A stretch of 64,000 bases of DNA from Shimazuella alba (GCF_009831235.1 NZ_WUUL01000015.1:16620-80619), one strand, 5' to 3'; shown: positions 8,103 through 17,473, counted from the stretch's first letter. Notes: generated by a model from the letters alone, not told the origin. Made by a program: numbers and translations.

Positions 8103-9107
8103 TTAGGAAGATACTTGTCCTCTATTGCGATAGATTAGATAAAGAAAATACGGTACACCGACCAATGCAGTAAATACACCTGCTGGAATTTCTCTTGGTG
8201 ATATGAGTGTACGACCAATCAAATCAGCACCTACAACCATGATAGCACCAATGAGTGCTGCTACTGGTATAACATAACGATAATTATTCCCTACAAAACG
8301 CTTTGCAAGATGAGGTCCAATTAAACCAATGAAAGTTATGCCTCCTACAAAAGCAACAGCGGCACCTGTTAAACCTGTACAAAGTAACAATAGAATAAAG
8401 CGTTCTCGTTTTACGTTTACACCAAGACCGATAGCTGTATTATCCCCTAACTCATGAATAGTAAGGCTGCGAGCGTATAGGTACACAATCGGAATTAACA
8501 CTGCTAACCAAGGTAGTAAAACAACCACTTCTTTCCATGTTGTACCGTAAATGCTTCCAGTTAACCACGTTTTTGCTTGAGTAGCTCGAAACAATGGACC
8601 TACAAGAACAATCAAATGTACAAAAGAATTCATCAACGTATAAAATCCAATACCAACAAGGATTAATCGTAAAGAAGAAACTCCTTGTTTCCAAGCAATC
8701 AAATAGATACACAATGCTACAATCGTAGATCCCAGAAACGCAAGCAAAGGTAAATAATGCAGGCTAATCGATAGTGAGTCCTTATTTGTACTAAATATCA
8801 TAATGATAGAAACAGCTGCTACGGATGCACCTCCACTGATCCCCATCATCTCAGGGGTTGCTAACGAATTTCTAGTAATCGCTTGGAGAATACAACCTGC
8901 CACTGCTAAAGCCATACCTGCTAGTGCTGCAAGTATGATCCTAGGCAAACGTAATTGAAAGATAATCAAAGAATCAAAAGAACTACCTAATCCTAAAAAA
9001 GATTTTATTACCGTAAAAGGGGAAAGGGTTGCTTCTCCGACTCCTACACTTATCACCATAACCGCGAACAACACAATCGCAAGTATCATCCATATATAAC
9101 GTTTCAT
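8103..9107 (-). CDS. Iron-siderophore ABC transporter permease (FecCD family), second subunit
   Basis: A 334-residue polytopic protein of the FecCD/BtuC family, with the motifs RLPRIILAALAGMALAVAGCILQ and FIGLIGPHLAK, and about ten membrane helices. It pairs with the preceding permease: its ATG at 9107 overlaps that gene's TGA (ATGA), showing coupling. The pair resembles YfiZ/YfhA of Bacillus, heteromeric permeases for hydroxamate/citrate siderophores. No ATPase gene is nearby, so a shared ATPase must be encoded elsewhere. Confidence 0.92.
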   Translation of the reverse strand: MKRYIWMILAIVLFAVMVISVGVGEATLSPFTVIKSFLGLGSSFDSLIIFQLRLPRIILAALAGMALAVAGCILQAITRNSLATPEMMGISGGASVAAVSIIMIFSTNKDSLSISLHYLPLLAFLGSTIVALCIYLIAWKQGVSSLRLILVGIGFYTLMNSFVHLIVLVGPLFRATQAKTWLTGSIYGTTWKEVVVLLPWLAVLIPIVYLYARSLTIHELGDNTAIGLGVNVKRERFILLLLCTGLTGAAVAFVGGITFIGLIGPHLAKRFVGNNYRYVIPVAALIGAIMVVGADLIGRTLISPREIPAGVFTALVGVPYFLYLIYRNRGQVSS

Positions 9108-10081
9108 AGACTTTGCCCCCACGATTTTCTGACGAGGTAGAGAAATATTGGTGCACCTATTACTGCTGTCATCACACCTACTGGTATGACTTGATCGATC
9201 ATGATTGCTCTACTGATGATATCTGCAACTAAGAGTAGAACCGCTCCAAATAACGCTGCAAAAGGGATAATCAATCGATGATCTTGCCCTACCCACATTT
9301 TTGCTAAATGAGGAACTAATAATCCGACAAACGAAATAGGTCCAGCGATCGCTACGGAACTTCCCGCGAGCAAAACAACAACTAAACCTGCTAATAATTT
9401 ATATATGGTGACAGGTAAACCTAAGCTTTTGGAAACCTCTTCACTGAGTGCCATCAGATTAAGCGAACGAGCGAGAAAGAAAGCCAAAACAACTCCTATT
9501 AGCATATATGGCAGGACAGGAGAAATATCTGATAATTTCCTTCCTTCCACAGATCCTGTTAACCAATACAACATCTGCTCCAAACTTCGCTCGTTGAGTA
9601 CGAGAAAACCTTGAGTCATTGAACTAAATAGTGCTGCAATACTGGTCCCGGCCAATGTCAATTGTAGTGGAGAATGTCCGCGGCCAATAGAAAAAACGAA
9701 AAGAAAAGTTAAACCAGACCCAATGAAACTGACCCATATTAATTCACTGAGCGTCCAATTCGTAAATAGCGATAAGGACAAAACCATCATAAAACTAGCT
9801 CCGCCGTTTATTCCCAGCGTTGTTTCAGAGGCTAAAGGATTTCGAAAAATAACTTGTGTAATAGCACCAGCAACTGCTAAACTCGCGCCTACCATAACCG
9901 CAATTAACGTACGCGGGAGCCGATCTGTAAGAATAATCAATTGATTTACTGTTCCATGGTAATCTCGAAAGGTATCCAGTACCATTTCAACTGGAATATC
10001 CCTTGTCCCAACTAGTAAACTGAAGCACATTAAACATATAAGGAAGACTAAGCCTCCAAAAAAACCAAACCATTTCCCCAT
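9104..10081 (-). CDS. Iron-siderophore ABC transporter permease (FecCD family), first subunit
   Basis: A 325-residue FecCD permease with the typical DRLPRTLIAVMVGASLAVAG, GLLVPHLAK and PVGVMTAVIGAPIFLYL motifs and about ten membrane helices. It forms the membrane channel with the next gene. The start at 10081 is preceded by AAAAGGTTGAG. The upstream region carries a Fur-like box (10142-10160), so expression should rise when iron is low. It is divergent from the binding lipoprotein gene at 10322. Confidence 0.92.
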   Translation of the reverse strand: MGKWFGFFGGLVFLICLMCFSLLVGTRDIPVEMVLDTFRDYHGTVNQLIILTDRLPRTLIAVMVGASLAVAGAITQVIFRNPLASETTLGINGGASFMMVLSLSLFTNWTLSELIWVSFIGSGLTFLFVFSIGRGHSPLQLTLAGTSIAALFSSMTQGFLVLNERSLEQMLYWLTGSVEGRKLSDISPVLPYMLIGVVLAFFLARSLNLMALSEEVSKSLGLPVTIYKLLAGLVVVLLAGSSVAIAGPISFVGLLVPHLAKMWVGQDHRLIIPFAALFGAVLLLVADIISRAIMIDQVIPVGVMTAVIGAPIFLYLVRKSWGQSL

Positions 10082-10141
10082 CTATCTCAACCTTTTCATT
10101 TACTTGATCCCTTTCTCAGTTTAAAAAAAGGATGGTTAATG

Positions 10142-10160
10142 GTCAATGATTTTCATTCTC
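10142..10160 (-). promoter_or_regulatory. Putative Fur box for the permease operon
   Basis: On the minus strand it reads GAGAATGAAAATCATTGAC, matching 14 of 19 positions of the classical Fur consensus GATAATGATTATCATTATC. It lies about 60 bp upstream of the permease start. Confidence 0.7.
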
Positions 10161-10281
10161 AATAAGTCTTAATAATCTATCTATGAATAGTTTTTCACTT
10201 AATGAAATAAAATAAAATAAAAAACGAATAATAAATCACAAATATGTTGACGTATCTACTTATTTTAGATACATTTTATAT

Positions 10282-10300
10282 GAGAATGATTATCACTATT
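10282..10300 (+). promoter_or_regulatory. Putative Fur box for the binding-protein gene
   Basis: GAGAATGATTATCACTATT matches 16 of 19 positions of the Fur consensus. It lies immediately upstream of the ribosome site, so bound Fur would block transcription start. It also argues that the true start is the ATG at 10322. Confidence 0.8.
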
Positions 10301-10321
10301 AAGAAGGGAATCACCCACTTC

Positions 10322-11260
10322 ATGCAAAAACTATTTACATCTATTATCATTATGTCATTGTTTATATTCGCTTTAGCTGGTTGTGCACCAGAAAAAACGC
10401 AGCCTGTATCTAATACCATCTCGATTACTCACGCGATGGGCACTACCAAAGTACCAACTGCTCCTAAACGTATCGTTGTGCTGACGAGTGAAGGAACAGA
10501 AGCTCTTTTGGCTCTCGGAATTAAACCCGTTGGTGCAGTTCAACCATATAACGGAACTCCTTGGTATCCTCATACAAGTAAACAATTACAAGGTGTGAAA
10601 CTCTTAGGAATCGAAAGTGCTCCTAACCTAGAGGCAATTGCAAGTCTGAAACCAGATCTCATCATTGGAAACAAAATGCGTCAAGAAAAAGTATATAGCC
10701 AGCTTTCTGCTATTGCACCAACTGTCTTTGCTGAAGAGCTTCGTGGAGACTGGAGTGAAAATTTTCAACTATATGCGAAAGCAGTAAACAAAGAAGCAGA
10801 AGGAAAAAAAGTACTAGCTGCATATAACCAACATATTGAACAAACAAAGCAAGAATTAGGTGATTTATTGAGTAAAAAAGTGTCTGTTGTACGATTTATA
10901 CCTGGGCAAACACGTCTTTATCAACTAAACAGTTTTACAGGAGTTATTTTTAAACAACTTGGTTTCCAAAGACCAGCAAATCAAATGAAAGAAGATCTCG
11001 CAACCCAAATAACACGAGAACAAATCCCGGAAGTTGATGCAGATATATTATTCTATTTGACCTACGATAAGCCAGACGACAAAGGTGGAACAAAACTCGA
11101 AAAAGAATTTACAAATGATCCGCTTTGGAAAAGCTTAAACGTCGTTCAACAAAAGCATGCTTTCCAAGTTGATGATATTATTTGGAATACAGCAGGTGGA
11201 ATTTTAGCCGCAAATGAGATGCTTGATCAACTTGTGGAACTCTCCAAACAAATGAAATAA
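10322..11260 (+). CDS. Iron-siderophore substrate-binding lipoprotein (YfiY/FecB type)
   Basis: A 312-residue lipoprotein. The signal peptide (MQKLFTSIIIMSLFIFALAG) ends at a lipobox LAGC, then a helical-backbone binding fold (PKRIVVLTSEGTEALLALGIKPVG). This class captures ferric siderophores outside the membrane and delivers them to FecCD permeases, which are encoded divergently. The start at 10322 is favoured over 10244 because a Fur box lies between them and AGAAGGG precedes it. A strong terminator follows. The likely ligand is a hydroxamate/citrate siderophore, by resemblance to YfiY; this is not proven. Confidence 0.92.
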   Translation: MQKLFTSIIIMSLFIFALAGCAPEKTQPVSNTISITHAMGTTKVPTAPKRIVVLTSEGTEALLALGIKPVGAVQPYNGTPWYPHTSKQLQGVKLLGIESAPNLEAIASLKPDLIIGNKMRQEKVYSQLSAIAPTVFAEELRGDWSENFQLYAKAVNKEAEGKKVLAAYNQHIEQTKQELGDLLSKKVSVVRFIPGQTRLYQLNSFTGVIFKQLGFQRPANQMKEDLATQITREQIPEVDADILFYLTYDKPDDKGGTKLEKEFTNDPLWKSLNVVQQKHAFQVDDIIWNTAGGILAANEMLDQLVELSKQMK

Positions 11261-11263
11261 TAA

Positions 11264-11298
11264 AAAAAACCGTTGGATGATAAAACCAACGGTTTTTT
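11264..11298 (+). terminator. Intrinsic terminator after siderophore-binding gene
   Basis: The stem AAAAAACCGTTGG / CCAACGGTTTTTT (13 bp, 11264-11276 with 11286-11298) has a 9-base loop. Confidence 0.92.
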
Positions 11299-11484
11299 GT
11301 TTTCCAATATTCAACGAAATTATTTTTCATCTTTCAAGTAAAATTGCCTTGTTCAAAAAATTCCAATCCCAATGGTTTCTTTCATTTTTCAAAACAAGCT
11401 TAACCCACATGTATTGTTTAACATTCTTTTTTTCTCTTTGTGTTATCTTTTAGAATTAGGAACGCTATAACGTATTTTGTAGTA

Positions 11485-12271
11485 ATGAGATGTCCTGCTT
11501 GGAACAAAATAAACCTATTCTTGATGAAAAAAGTGACTCTGAAAAAAGCACCTACAAGTGAATCAAGCCAGTCTGATATAAAAACAACGACGAATGATAG
11601 AAACCACTCAGAAGTACAAACAACTAGAAATGAAGCTGATCTTCCTAATACAAAAACAATAAATGAAACAAGTACTTCCGAAAGACAAAACAATGCAAAA
11701 AAAAAGTACAAGTATCTCTGAAGTTTTTAGGAATTATCATCACAACGATCCTAATTCCTGTTATTCTGTCAGCTTACCAAGATACCACTTCTAAATGGAT
11801 AAAAAATCTATTTAGTAGAACGAATACAAATTCAGTTTCTGCTACTCTTAATTAAAAGAAATTACAATCAGATGAAGCTATTTTGATTAAATTAAATCAA
11901 TTGTCTTATAATGGAAGAATTCCAAACTGCGAATTTCCGCTCGGAACGAGTGAAGACAACCTGTCTATAAATCTGATGTAGGTATAATTGAATATTGGGA
12001 ATATAAACGCCATATGATTATAGGTATACACAAAAATCGCATTATCGATATTCGATATTTTAATCCAATACTGCAAAAAATAACTTTAGAGCAACTAAAA
12101 GATGCTGGTATACCAGATAAAGAATACGATCATATGAACTTAGATCAACATTTCGTCGTATACCATATGGGAAAATATAAACTTCGTATGGTCTTCCCCA
12201 AACCTACAGCAGATGTACCTTCTCCTAATCTGATCAGCGTCTCTCTGGTAGACATTAATTACGCTAGTTAA
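11485..12271 (+). pseudogene. Degraded zinc-ribbon / membrane / DUF4309 protein gene
   Basis: Pieces of one protein appear in changing frames. ATG at 11485 gives MRCPA, then another frame gives EQNKPILDEKSDSEKS. The first frame resumes with a Ser/Thr/Asn-rich linker up to a run of nine A's (11697-11705). After that, a shifted frame gives a membrane helix (FLGIIITTILIPVILSAY). This runs in-frame through a TAA (near 11853) into QSDEAILIKLNQLSYNGRIP. A last shift near 11955-11965 leads to YKSDVGIIEYWEYKRHMIIG and onward to a stop at 12271. The GRIPNCEFPLGTS segment and what follows resemble DUF4309 (YjgB). At least three lesions make a functional product unlikely. The family call is moderate. 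Confidence 0.7.
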
Positions 12272-12533
12272 TAACTTTATCCAATTAAAATAGACAGTGT
12301 TCACAGAACCTGTCCTTCTATGTATTTCTGTTTCCAAAACCCACGAAAAAGAAAAAATTCCATATTATTCCCTCCCGACTAGACGCTTTTATCCAAAATC
12401 TTCAATTATACTTCTAAGTTAGATCGATGTTGTACATAAACACAAGAATGCTTTTGCCATCCATCTTCCTTCGTTAAAAATGGGTATACTTGCAATTCTT
12501 TTTTTACAAACTAACAGCGAAAGGAGTTGACAT

Positions 12534-13481
12534 ATGCGTTATTTGTTATTTGTCTTGCTTTTATCTACTTATTTTCTTCCTAAGCAAACATTTGCTGAAA
12601 AACCTGAGATTCAACAGCTGTTTGAATCGATGGAGACATTAACAGGTGTACCATGGGAGTATCTAGCTGCGATTGATCGTTATGAATCAAATATCCATAA
12701 AGAAAAATTACAAAACAGATTAACCCATATTAAGGTTCCTTCTTATCTATGGGCTGGAGTAAGCAACCCCTATCCAGATGATGTATCTCTCGTTTCTATC
12801 CGCTACTTTGGAGGCATGGGTCTCGATGGAGATGGAGATGGCCGAGCTAGTGCAGCCAGTGATCGAGATGTGTTATATACGCTTTCCCGCTATCTCACTT
12901 CTCATGGACCATCTATTTCTCATATACGAGAGAGAATCTGGCAGTATTATCAACAGCCGATGGCTGTAGATGTGATCACACACATCGCAAAAATTTATGG
13001 CAAGTATAAGACAACAAAACTGGAAGGCAATGCATTTCCGATACAAAAAGGGTATATCTATACATACCGCAGTACTTGGGGCGATCGGCGGGGTTGGGGA
13101 GGACTACGCATCCATGAAGGTACCGACATATTTGCACATTATGGAACTCCTGTATTAAGCACCTGTTATGGATATATTGAATTAAAAGGATGGAATCGCT
13201 TTGGCGGATGGCGATTAGGAATTCGAGATGTCAACAACCGATACCATTACTTTGGGCATTTAAACGGCTTTGAAAAAGGAATAAAAAAAGGCGACATCGT
13301 TTATCCTGGTCAACGGATAGGTTATGTTGGTTCATCAGGATATGGACCTCCTGGAACTTCTGGTAAGTTTCCACCACATTTACATTATGGAGTCTACAAA
13401 TTTAATGGTAAAAAAACTTATTCGTACGATCCCTTTTCCTTACTAAAAAAATGGGAAAGAGATGATAGAAAAAGAAAGTAA
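12534..13481 (+). CDS. lytH: LytH, sporulation L-Ala-D-Glu endopeptidase (M23)
   Basis: A 315-residue secreted peptidase. The signal peptide is about residues 1-21. Residues 25-160 form an N-terminal helical domain with an acidic LDGDGDGRASAASD stretch. The M23/LytM zinc domain follows, with H194 and D198 (HEGTD) and H282-x-H284 (HLHYG). In Bacillus, LytH (YunA) trims spore cortex peptides to L-alanine side chains, giving heat-resistant spores. AAAGGAG precedes the ATG. The yunA-yunB neighbourhood is conserved in Bacillus; here yunB lies about 4 kb away. Confidence 0.9.
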   Translation: MRYLLFVLLLSTYFLPKQTFAEKPEIQQLFESMETLTGVPWEYLAAIDRYESNIHKEKLQNRLTHIKVPSYLWAGVSNPYPDDVSLVSIRYFGGMGLDGDGDGRASAASDRDVLYTLSRYLTSHGPSISHIRERIWQYYQQPMAVDVITHIAKIYGKYKTTKLEGNAFPIQKGYIYTYRSTWGDRRGWGGLRIHEGTDIFAHYGTPVLSTCYGYIELKGWNRFGGWRLGIRDVNNRYHYFGHLNGFEKGIKKGDIVYPGQRIGYVGSSGYGPPGTSGKFPPHLHYGVYKFNGKKTYSYDPFSLLKKWERDDRKRK

Positions 13482-13621
13482 ATGAATAACGCTTATAAAC
13501 ATTCATTATATAATAATGTCAACAAATGTCACCTGAACTTGGAAAAGGATCTAATGGATGATGAAAGCGTGAGTTCCCCCCCACGTCCTCCTGACAACCG
13601 TGGTTTGGGAAGGATGGTAGT

Positions 13622-13855
13622 TTGGCTTCATCCGAAATCAGAAAAGCAGAATACGTAAAGACCAGAGATGGTAAAAAGTTGCATGCAGATTGGACTGAGC
13701 CTCTACGTGTTCTTCGAGATATAGAAACGAATGAACCATATACCCATAATTCAATCCTCTTACAAGTTCATGGACCGACTGCCATATTCACAGTCGGTCC
13801 ATTGATTATTTTTCTTCTTCTTTTTTCAACAGTGAATGATTCTTGGAGTAAGTAA
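13622..13855 (+). CDS. Doubtful small ORF
   Basis: A TTG at 13622 with GGGAAGGA upstream opens a 77-codon frame. The first 50 residues are hydrophilic and protein-like (KTRDGKKLHADWTEPLRVLR); the rest is hydrophobic and reads through the hairpin at 13770-13802, ending inside the convergent permease gene. The upstream leader has a C7 tract. It may be a truncated remnant of a longer gene. I do not recognise it. Confidence 0.35.
   Translation: MASSEIRKAEYVKTRDGKKLHADWTEPLRVLRDIETNEPYTHNSILLQVHGPTAIFTVGPLIIFLLLFSTVNDSWSK
13770..13802. terminator. Strong hairpin, likely terminator
   Basis: A 12-bp perfect stem ATGGACCGACTG / CAGTCGGTCCAT has a 9-base loop and is followed on the plus strand by TGATTATTTTTC. 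It lies just past the stop of the minus-strand permease and may act in both directions. Confidence 0.65.
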
Positions 13856-15209
13856 AATAAACAATGATTCCTAATAAAATCCAAATGCCAAAAAATAACC
13901 AAGTTGTCCGATCCAACAGCAACATGAGATATCCACAACTAACAATCGCTAAAATAGGAATCAAAGGTACAAACGGCGTACGAAACTTTCTTGGTAGATT
14001 TGGCTCTGTTTTCCGCAGCACCAATACCGCAATAGCAACCGATACAAACGCTGCCAAGGTTCCAATATTTACAAGCGTAGCTATTTTATTTAATGGAACT
14101 AATCCACCAATTAAGCCCGAGACAATCCCACAAAACCAAGTTACCCGAGTAGGTACTTGCGTTTTTTTATTTACTTTCGACAGTGCTTTAGGAAATAATC
14201 CATCTCTGGAAATAGATAAGATAACGCGAGTTAAACCATACAACATTACCAAGATAACGGTCATCATTCCTAAAACCGAACCGATAGTGACTAAGATGAT
14301 AAGCCAACTCAGACCTGTTGCTTGCAAAGCATAAGCTACGGAACGATCTTCATGCCCGACAAAGCTTTCAGAAGGCACTAAACCAGTAATAATCAGAGTA
14401 ATTAAAATATATAGTCCAGTACAAATAAGCAAGGAATAGATGATTCCTCTAGGTAAATCTTTCGCAGGATTTTTGGTCTCCTCTGCTGCTGTACTCACAG
14501 CGTCAAATCCTAAATATGCAAAGAAAACAAGTGCTGCAGCACTAAATACATTACCCCATCCGTGAGGCATAAATGGTTGCCATTTGGAAGGATCAATATA
14601 AAAGACACCAACAGCAATAATGAGTACAATAACGACTACTTTAATGGTTACCATTACATTATTTAATCGTTTTGATTCTTTGACACCCAATGAGAGCAGC
14701 AACGTGATTACCATGACAATGAAGAAAGCCGGTAAATTGAATACAGTTGTAACACCTTCAACCGAACCTGGTGCTCCTGTCAAAAAAGCTGGTATATGCA
14801 CTCCAACACTTTCTAAAAAAGCTTGTGCATATCCTGACCATCCGGTAGATACAGCGCTTACAGCGAGCAAATACTCTGAAATCAAATCCCATCCAATGAG
14901 AAAAGCAAAAAACTCACCAAGTGTTGCATAGGAATAGGTATATGCTGAACCGGACACTGGCACGGTAGAAGCAAATTCAGCATAGGTAAGAGCTGCAAAC
15001 AAACACGCTAAGCCTGCGATGATAAATGAAAGAATAACAGAAGGCCCTGCCATTATCGCTCCAGTGCCGGATAGTACAAATATGCCTGTACCCACCACTG
15101 CTCCCACGCCAAGCAACGTTAAATCCCAAGTACCTAGGTCTCGCTTTAAATCTGTATGTGATTGCTTCGCAATCATCTCATGAACATTCTTTTTACGGAA
15201 TAAACTCAT
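13806..15209 (-). CDS. APC-family amino acid permease (cationic amino acid transporter type)
   Basis: A 467-residue membrane protein with about 12-13 helices. The early motif GVGAVVGTGIFVLSG and the helix 6 segment VFFAYLGFDAVSTAAEE are typical of the CAT/YfnA branch of the APC superfamily. It should import an amino acid by proton symport; the substrate is unknown. The start at 15209 (ATGAGTTTATTC) is chosen because GGGGG sits 8 nt upstream; two earlier in-frame ATGs at 15215 and 15248 have poor spacing or none. It is followed by a hairpin at 13770. Confidence 0.92.
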   Translation of the reverse strand: MSLFRKKNVHEMIAKQSHTDLKRDLGTWDLTLLGVGAVVGTGIFVLSGTGAIMAGPSVILSFIIAGLACLFAALTYAEFASTVPVSGSAYTYSYATLGEFFAFLIGWDLISEYLLAVSAVSTGWSGYAQAFLESVGVHIPAFLTGAPGSVEGVTTVFNLPAFFIVMVITLLLSLGVKESKRLNNVMVTIKVVVIVLIIAVGVFYIDPSKWQPFMPHGWGNVFSAAALVFFAYLGFDAVSTAAEETKNPAKDLPRGIIYSLLICTGLYILITLIITGLVPSESFVGHEDRSVAYALQATGLSWLIILVTIGSVLGMMTVILVMLYGLTRVILSISRDGLFPKALSKVNKKTQVPTRVTWFCGIVSGLIGGLVPLNKIATLVNIGTLAAFVSVAIAVLVLRKTEPNLPRKFRTPFVPLIPILAIVSCGYLMLLLDRTTWLFFGIWILLGIIVYFTYSKNHSLLKKEEEK

Positions 15210-15362
15210 TCTCATCCCCCAGTCTTTAAATTCAGAATTAAAAAACAATTACTTTTGTCAAGGTATTGTCATTATATCGAAACTGGGACTACTTTTGGAA
15301 GGGAAATGGAAAATAAACTATTCTTATGAATATAATTTATTTTAAAATAATATAAAACAAAA

Positions 15363-15397
15363 TAAAAATCCCCCCTTTTTTTCAGGGGTGATTTTTA
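15363..15397 (-). terminator. Terminator of glutaredoxin-like gene
   Basis: An imperfect inverted repeat, AAAAATC-CCCC / GGGG-GATTTTT type, with T-rich flanks on both sides lies 12 bp past the stop of the minus-strand gene at 15409. Confidence 0.75.
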
Positions 15398-15408
15398 TTT
15401 ATTACTAT

Positions 15409-15636
15409 TTAACGACCTAGAGCTTTTAAAATTTCATCAGGTTTTAAACCTTGAATCTTTTTTTTACCAATAACTGTTACAGGTACTCCCAGAAAACCCA
15501 TTGCTTTCACTTCTGCTATCCGTTCTTCATTATGCCCACAATCTCTTAATTCATAAGAGATATCATGATCATCTAGAAATTGTTTCAGTATATTACATTC
15601 AATACAATGTGGCTTTGTATAAACAATCACTTCCAT
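15409..15636 (-). CDS. Glutaredoxin/NrdH-like thiol protein
   Basis: A 75-residue thioredoxin-fold protein with the active-site motif KPHCIECN (CxxC), the cis-proline segment GVPVTVIG and a glutathione/NrdH-type KIQGLKPDEI end. It should pass electrons by dithiol exchange, possibly to an oxidoreductase. The start ATG at 15636 follows CAGGAGG; the longer frame from 15657 includes that site. It is monocistronic and divergent from the UbiD gene. Confidence 0.88.
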   Translation of the reverse strand: MEVIVYTKPHCIECNILKQFLDDHDISYELRDCGHNEERIAEVKAMGFLGVPVTVIGKKKIQGLKPDEILKALGR

Positions 15637-15670
15637 AGAAACTGCCTCCTGTCTCATATATAATAAGCTT

Positions 15671-15688
15671 ATAGTTTTTTAAAACTAT
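15671..15688. promoter_or_regulatory. Palindrome between glutaredoxin-like and ubiD-like genes
   Basis: ATAGTTTT-TT-AAAACTAT is a perfect 8-bp inverted repeat. It lies 22 bp before the UbiD start, in a 73-bp divergent promoter gap. It could be an operator; no regulator is identified. Confidence 0.4.
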
Positions 15689-15709
15689 CATATAGGAGAT
15701 TACAATTAT

Positions 15710-17473
15710 ATGCATCTTAATTTACGGTCTTTTCTAAAGCAACTTCGCCAAGAGGGTGAATTACATACCATTTCCGCCCCTGTGGACCCCTATTTAGAAC
15801 TCGCTGAAATTCATCGCAGAGTTATAGATGAAGGTGGACCTGCACTTCTCTTTACCAATGTAAAGGGAAGTGAATTTCCAGTAGTTACGAATTTATTCGG
15901 GACAAGCAGACGAGTGGAATTAGCCTTTGGTCCAAGACCAGAACAATTGATGAAAGAAGCAGTACAGTTAGTTCATCGATTAATGCCACCAACCTTAGGT
16001 GCTCTCTGGGGAGAAAAAAAATGGCTTCGAGAACTGATGAAAGTTGGATTTCGTTCCATTAAGCCCGAAAAAGCACCTGTATTAGAAACAAAACAAGCGA
16101 AAGTCGATTTGACAAAACTCCCTGCCCTCACTTCTTGGCAAGAAGACGGTGGTCCCTTTGTTACGCTTCCACTTGTTTATACCCAGCATCCCGTCACACA
16201 TCAACATAATTTAGGCATGTACCGCATGCAAATATTCGATGCTTCGACTACAGGGATGCACTGGCAAATTCACAAAGGCGGCGGTTTTCATTACCATGAA
16301 GCAGAAAAAGCAAATAATCCACTTCCTGTGCATGTCTTCTTAGGAGGTCCACCTGCACTTATTGCATCCGCAATAGCACCAGCACCTGAAGTTTTACCAG
16401 AGTTGCTACTTACTTCTTTGATCCTTGGTAACAAACTACCAGTTGTAACAGATGAGGAAACAGGTTATCACATCGTATCAGAAGCAGAATTTTTATTAAA
16501 AGGAACAGTAGCACCTCATGACAGAAAGATGGAAGGACCCTTTGGCGATCACTATGGATACTACTCATTAGCACATCCATTTCCTATCTTTCAAGTGAAT
16601 CAAATTTATCATCGAAAAGATGCGATCTACCCTGCTACGATAGTTGGGAAACCTCGACAAGAAGATTATTTCTTAGGAGAATTTTTACAAAAATTACTAT
16701 CTCCTGCGTTTCCTATGGTGATGCCAGGTGTAAAAGAGTTATGGACATATGCCGAAACTGGATTTCATGCATTAGCTGCTGCTCGTGTTCGAGAAAGCTA
16801 TAGACGCGAGGCTTTGGCACATGCATTCCGTATATTAGGCGAAGGCCAACTAACGCTCACCAAATTTTTAATGATTACCGATCAGGCTGTAAGCCTAGAA
16901 AACTTCCCAGCTCTATTCACTGCTATCTTAGAGCGTTTTGACCCGGCATGCGATCTTTTGATTTTAGGCAATACATCTATGGATACACTGGATTACACAG
17001 GTCGTAGGTTAAATCATGGTAGCAAAGCTATTTTACTTGGAATTGGAGAGCAAAAAAGAGAGCTTCCTCGTGGTTATGAAGGTACAGCACTCCATGGTAT
17101 ATCCCATATTGTTTCTTATATCCCAGGAGTCTTAGTTTTAGAGGCGAAAAAAAGCTTTGCATTAAATCCCCATCTTGCAGAAGAATTGTTAGAATCTCAT
17201 GCAGATCAGCTAAAAAATTGGCCATTCGTCTTTTTAGTAGATGATAAAAAAGCGGTAGAGGATCAAACATCCTTCTTATGGACCATTTTCACACGCTTTG
17301 ATCCCGCTTATGATATCTATGCAAAAATGAAACTTGTTCAACACAGCCCTAGTTATGAGTTTCCTATTATTGTGGATGCAAGAATGAAACCAGATTATCC
17401 GGATGAACTTGAAGTTGATCCAAAAGTTAAAAATACGGTTGATTCCCGATGGAAAGAATATAATATTACTTAG
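15710..17473 (+). CDS. UbiD-family prenylated-FMN-dependent decarboxylase
   Basis: A 587-residue UbiD-family enzyme. The prFMN-contact motif NLGMYRMQ is at 167-174 and the conserved acid motif EGPFGDHYGYY at 275-285. UbiD enzymes reversibly decarboxylate aromatic or unsaturated acids. The length, above the roughly 490 residues of E. coli UbiD, fits the branch often annotated as menaquinone-related decarboxylase, but no futalosine-pathway or UbiX (flavin prenyltransferase) gene is nearby, so the substrate is open. TAGGAG lies 9-10 nt before the ATG. It ends in a two-way terminator. Confidence 0.88.
   Translation: MHLNLRSFLKQLRQEGELHTISAPVDPYLELAEIHRRVIDEGGPALLFTNVKGSEFPVVTNLFGTSRRVELAFGPRPEQLMKEAVQLVHRLMPPTLGALWGEKKWLRELMKVGFRSIKPEKAPVLETKQAKVDLTKLPALTSWQEDGGPFVTLPLVYTQHPVTHQHNLGMYRMQIFDASTTGMHWQIHKGGGFHYHEAEKANNPLPVHVFLGGPPALIASAIAPAPEVLPELLLTSLILGNKLPVVTDEETGYHIVSEAEFLLKGTVAPHDRKMEGPFGDHYGYYSLAHPFPIFQVNQIYHRKDAIYPATIVGKPRQEDYFLGEFLQKLLSPAFPMVMPGVKELWTYAETGFHALAAARVRESYRREALAHAFRILGEGQLTLTKFLMITDQAVSLENFPALFTAILERFDPACDLLILGNTSMDTLDYTGRRLNHGSKAILLGIGEQKRELPRGYEGTALHGISHIVSYIPGVLVLEAKKSFALNPHLAEELLESHADQLKNWPFVFLVDDKKAVEDQTSFLWTIFTRFDPAYDIYAKMKLVQHSPSYEFPIIVDARMKPDYPDELEVDPKVKNTVDSRWKEYNIT

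Noticed and set aside
11418..11711. Minus-strand hydrophobic 97-codon frame
   Set aside because: It is antisense to the Ser/Thr/Asn-rich linker of the DUF4309 pseudogene; its hydrophobicity comes from the complement of A-rich codons.
13622..13805. Cyclic di-AMP (ydaO) or other riboswitch before the amino-acid permease
   Set aside because: The structured patch is downstream of the permease (its 3' side), on the wrong strand, and lacks the conserved ydaO core.
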